Assembly: GCA_900239685.1 (NCBI GenBank)
Contig: OENT01000039.1
Location: 124,001 to 188,000, forward strand
Direction of reading: 5' to 3'
Length of the DNA stretch: 64,000 bases
Source: Rotaria macrura
Lineage: Eukaryota > Rotifera > Eurotatoria > Philodinida > Philodinidae
A program made the position numbers and the translations under genes. Positions 63,167 to 64,000 of the stretch are shown piece after piece; the stretch's first letter is position 1; each line of letters starts with the position of its first letter. Under the pieces are notes generated by a model. That model searched no databases and was not told the DNA's origin. It saw nothing but the letters and a program-made list of their open reading frames with translations.

Positions 63167-64000
63167 CTTTATTACGATTGAGAATACGTTCGTTTTTCTG
63201 CAGACAATTTTATACTATGATACGAAAAGTTGATTGGCGATCGAACAAGGTAAAGAAATTAAATTATATGCTATTTCTGCAATTTTTTTCTCTATAATCA
63301 ACATATTGTCATGCATTTTCTCCTAGTCCTCTCGTCTTTCTAATTACTGAAAAACAAAAATTGTGTAAAAATTATACTACGAAACAATTTCCAAGGTACA
63401 AAGAAACGATTCGATTGCAATTAAATAAAAGAAACCTTTCATAAGGTCATCGGTCTCTTATCGATCATTGTAAACACTATTCTAAATTATGAGCATCATG
63501 TACCATTTGGAATAGTAGAACTATACTATTTTTCTTCTCCTATCAGATAGAAAAGTGTAAGCATATCTATTGGGTTTATGACCTTCGGCTCGTCAAATGA
63601 CAAGTAGAACTTGAAGCAAAAAAATTAAAAGAGACGAAATATTCTTATCATTTAGACTTGGTCTAACACATGTGACAAAGATCACAATTTCAAACTGACA
63701 TTAATTGTTGTCGATCAATGCGTTCGACCAAAGAGGAAAAAACGGAATTTCAATTTTTATAAAACGAGAATAGCAATATGGAAAACAAGAACTTTTTTCA
63801 TCTAGTTTTATTCTTGTTCACAATCAAAAAGGAGAGCTTTGGGTGAGAACTATATTAATACACCAATTTGTAACATTGAATCTATTGTTAAAATTTTCAC
63901 GACTGCTCTCGTTCTACGACGAGATCTTATATTTTGCTTTTTTCTCTAGTATTTTGATTTTTCGAAAAATCGATTATCCACTAAAGAAGAGTATTCATTG
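63167..64000. other. Right edge, no gene seen
   Basis: About 830 bp upstream of the four-TM gene, presumably containing its promoter. Nothing else was recognised. Confidence 0.55.

Noticed and set aside
1..64000. Search for tRNA genes, rRNA, CRISPR arrays and prokaryotic-style operons
   Set aside because: No B-box-bearing cloverleaf, rRNA segment or regularly spaced repeat array was recognised, and the gene structures are plainly eukaryotic.

Overview
This window is AT-rich animal nuclear DNA. Its genes are split by many GT-AG introns, mostly about 50-70 bp with a few of 0.8-2.2 kb. Every protein with a clear family is metazoan: a syntaxin, a TRPA channel, two Msx homeoproteins, Akirin, SLC22 and SLC30 transporters, ribosomal protein L15 and riboflavin kinase. 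The compact introns, base composition and a FLYWCH/MULE-type transposon fragment would suit a rotifer (possibly bdelloid) or another small lophotrochozoan. That is inference; no species marker is visible.

Layout: 820-1530 (-) is the 5' half of a syntaxin-1-like gene whose remaining exons lie off the left edge. 1.5-11.1 kb has no recognised gene. It holds two short palindromic transposon relics and a long inverted repeat wrapped around a 49-N assembly gap. 11.1-20.8 kb (+) is a complete 17-exon TRPA cation channel with a MITE-like element in its largest transmembrane-region intron. 23.8-28.6 kb (+) holds two tandem Msx-class homeobox genes. 30.9-31.8 kb is a terminal-inverted-repeat element carrying a degenerate FLYWCH coding fragment. 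32.2-32.8 kb (-) is the C-terminal exon of an NCA2-family protein with no visible 5' part. A 1.9-kb foldback-type element (33.1-35.0 kb) lies just upstream of it. 35.2-36.0 kb (+) is Akirin; 39.1-43.5 kb (+) is a 13-exon SLC22-type transporter with a long C-tail; 47.8-50.2 kb (+) is a ZnT1-like SLC30 protein that has lost most of its metal ligands. 53.0-53.7 kb (-) is RPL15, 55.2-55.5 kb (+) a small one-pass membrane protein, 55.6-59.1 kb (-) riboflavin kinase, and 62.5-63.2 kb (-) a four-transmembrane protein.

The genes look like an ordinary mix of unrelated housekeeping, signalling and developmental loci, each with its own promoter region. I see no operon or gene cluster apart from the msx pair. 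For each complete multi-exon model the summed exon length is divisible by three and ends at a stop, which independently supports the splice choices. No tRNA, rRNA or CRISPR was recognised. No concerted new system is evident. The most unusual items are the ligand-poor ZnT1-like protein, the TRPA channel with altered electrophile-sensing cysteines and a candidate 25-nt intron, the orphan NCA2 3' exon, and the several terminal-inverted-repeat elements.
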